Source of the DNA: Solibacillus daqui
GTDB lineage: Bacteria > Bacillota > Bacilli > Bacillales_A > Planococcaceae
Assembly (NCBI RefSeq): GCF_028747805.1
Contig: NZ_CP114887.1
Coordinates: 2,473,501-2,537,500 of the forward strand
Reading direction: 5' to 3'
Length of the DNA stretch: 64,000 nt
Below, piece by piece: positions 63,099 to 64,000 of the stretch (its first letter is position 1; each line of letters starts with the position of its first letter). The position numbers and the translations under genes were made by a program. Under the pieces are notes generated by a model. That model did no database searches. It was not told the origin of the DNA and saw only the letters and a list, made by a program, of their open reading frames with translations.

Positions 63099-63128
63099 GA
63101 ATCAAACACAAGATATTGTGTTTGATTC
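63099..63128 (-). promoter_or_regulatory. NrdR box inside a perfect inverted repeat, upstream of nrdJ
   Basis: A perfect 13-bp inverted repeat with a four-base loop. Its centre, ACACAAGATATTGTGT at 63106-63121, fits the NrdR box pattern acaCwAtATaTwGtgt at 15 of 16 positions. A weaker partner centred on ATAT at 63143-63146 lies 30 bases away. On the minus strand TTGATT and TATAAA (18 bases apart) lie at the repeat edge and downstream, so binding would block the promoter. Confidence 0.65.
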
Positions 63129-63297
63129 AATAGGACTACCCTATATGTTGAGCTGGATTTATTTACTTAAAAAAGATTACAACATATTTTTTTTTCAAAC
63201 AAGGTCTTGATTTTTTTGAATTTATGTTAACCTTAAGTATATCAACGTTTCGAGACATAAAAATTTTTTTCAAAAAACTAAAACACATGTTCGTTTT

Positions 63298-64000
63298 TTA
63301 TTTTCTATAATTCCACTCATCCGTACAATATTTATTTTTCATTAAATGTTCAACATATTGTTGTTGTGTTTCATTCAATTGATATGGTACAAGTTCAATA
63401 TCAAGCGCTTCTTTAAAGCCATTTGAAAAAGCTTCAATACAATCCGCAATCGTAAATGGCGTATCAACAAATTGATTCATTGCTACTGCTTTTTCAGGTA
63501 ATTTTTTTCGCATTCTCTCTTTTGCTTCATCCGACTCAAAATTGAACACGGAAAGTAATAGTTCTTCATCCAAATCTAGTAAAATAGCACCATGTTGCAA
63601 AATAACACCTTTTTGACGTGTTTGCGCACTACCCGCAACCTTTTTTCCTTCAACGACTAATTCATACCAGCTTGGTGCATCAAAACAAACTGCACTTTTT
63701 GGTTTCTTTAAATCCTCAAATTGTTCCTTCGTCTCTGGCACGCTAAAATACGCCTCTAAGCCAAGTTTTTGGAATCCTAACAAAATCCCTTCACTAATAA
63801 TACGATAAGCTTCTGTCACCGTTGCAGGCATATTTGGATAGCTTTCCGACACAATAACTGAATAGGTTAGCTCCTGGTCATGTAACACTGCACGACCACC
63901 CGTAGGACGACGCACAAAGCCTAAATTTTGTTCTTTCACATTTTGTAAATTAATATCTTTATGCGCTCGCTGGAAGTAACCAATAGACACTGTTGCAGGG
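63298..64000 (-). CDS. lipM: Octanoyl-[acyl-carrier-protein]:protein N-octanoyltransferase LipM, 3' part (cut by window edge)
   Basis: Starts lipoic acid assembly by moving octanoyl from ACP to GcvH. The visible 234 codons match B. subtilis LipM (278 residues) nearly to its end: [38 protein letters not shown], the catalytic cysteine in [35 protein letters not shown] and the end DEWNYRK. The frame is open to position 64000, so the first ~45 residues lie outside. The [10 protein letters not shown] cysteine separates it from lipoate ligases. Confidence 0.92.
   Translation of the reverse strand, partial: PATVSIGYFQRAHKDINLQNVKEQNLGFVRRPTGGRAVLHDQELTYSVIVSESYPNMPATVTEAYRIISEGILLGFQKLGLEAYFSVPETKEQFEDLKKPKSAVCFDAPSWYELVVEGKKVAGSAQTRQKGVILQHGAILLDLDEELLLSVFNFESDEAKERMRKKLPEKAVAMNQFVDTPFTIADCIEAFSNGFKEALDIELVPYQLNETQQQYVEHLMKNKYCTDEWNYRK

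Noticed and set aside
63048..63297. Cobalamin riboswitch upstream of the B12-dependent reductase
   Set aside because: No B12-box or long structured leader; the hairpin present fits an NrdR box instead.

Overview
The window is low-GC Firmicutes DNA from a spore-forming member of the Bacillales. The gene order recN-ahrC-tlyA-dxs-ispA-xseBA-folD-nusB ... yqhY ... accCB-spoIIIA ... efp-pepQ-aroQ-yqhR-yqhQ is the conserved Bacillus 'yqh/yqi' neighbourhood. The reduced spoIIIA operon, the kynurenine operon, the B12-dependent ribonucleotide reductase and the style of the dispersed repeats point to Solibacillus/Lysinibacillus-like Caryophanaceae (Planococcaceae). The genus is inferred, not proven.

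Layout. 1-8.0 kb (minus strand): recN (cut by the window edge), ahrC, tlyA, dxs, ispA, xseB, xseA, folD, nusB. 8.3-15.3 kb: genes lying between nusB and the acc genes, namely an orphan 88-aa protein, glpK, glpD, yqhY (Asp23 family), an MscS channel and a purine permease. 15.4-25 kb: accC, accB, a shrunken spoIIIA operon (AC, AD, AE, AF, AG, AH; no AA or AB), a nitronate monooxygenase, efp, pepQ, aroQ, yqhR, and divergent yqhQ. 25-33 kb (plus strand): a heterodimeric ABC exporter, then a two-component system with two PepSY proteins and a phased operator. 33-44 kb (minus): two very large secreted enzymes, a subtilisin-like protease with eight Ig-like repeats and a double-headed nuclease. 44-48.6 kb: tryptophan-to-anthranilate operon kynU-kynA-transporter-kynB. 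48.7-51.5 kb: ECF sigma/putative anti-sigma pair, a 60-aa basic protein and a DUF4085-like protein. 52.4-57.3 kb: phosphate uptake operon pstSCAB-phoU ending in an orphan response regulator, preceded by a Pho box. 57.6-58.7 kb: a DMT/EamA transporter behind a 17-codon leader ORF and a set of alternative hairpins. 58.7-59.2 kb: dispersed repeats and the remains of an acetyltransferase gene. 59.2-64 kb: GNAT, HIT protein, nrdJ with an NrdR box, and lipM (cut by the window edge).

The most noteworthy items are: (1) the leader-peptide/attenuator in front of the EamA transporter, where an 11-bp stem covers the whole ribosome binding site and competes with two other pairings; (2) the minimised spoIIIA operon, in which SpoIIIAF is reduced to a 44-residue two-helix peptide and SpoIIIAG lacks most of its ring-domain insertion; (3) four 11-bp direct repeats in front of a PepSY gene next to a two-component system; (4) a dispersed intergenic element sitting at the broken 5' end of an acetyltransferase gene.

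Start codons were moved inward from the longest ORF where a Shine-Dalgarno sequence and the known family N-terminus agreed; these choices are stated per gene. No database search was possible; family calls come from recognised motifs and remembered homologues.
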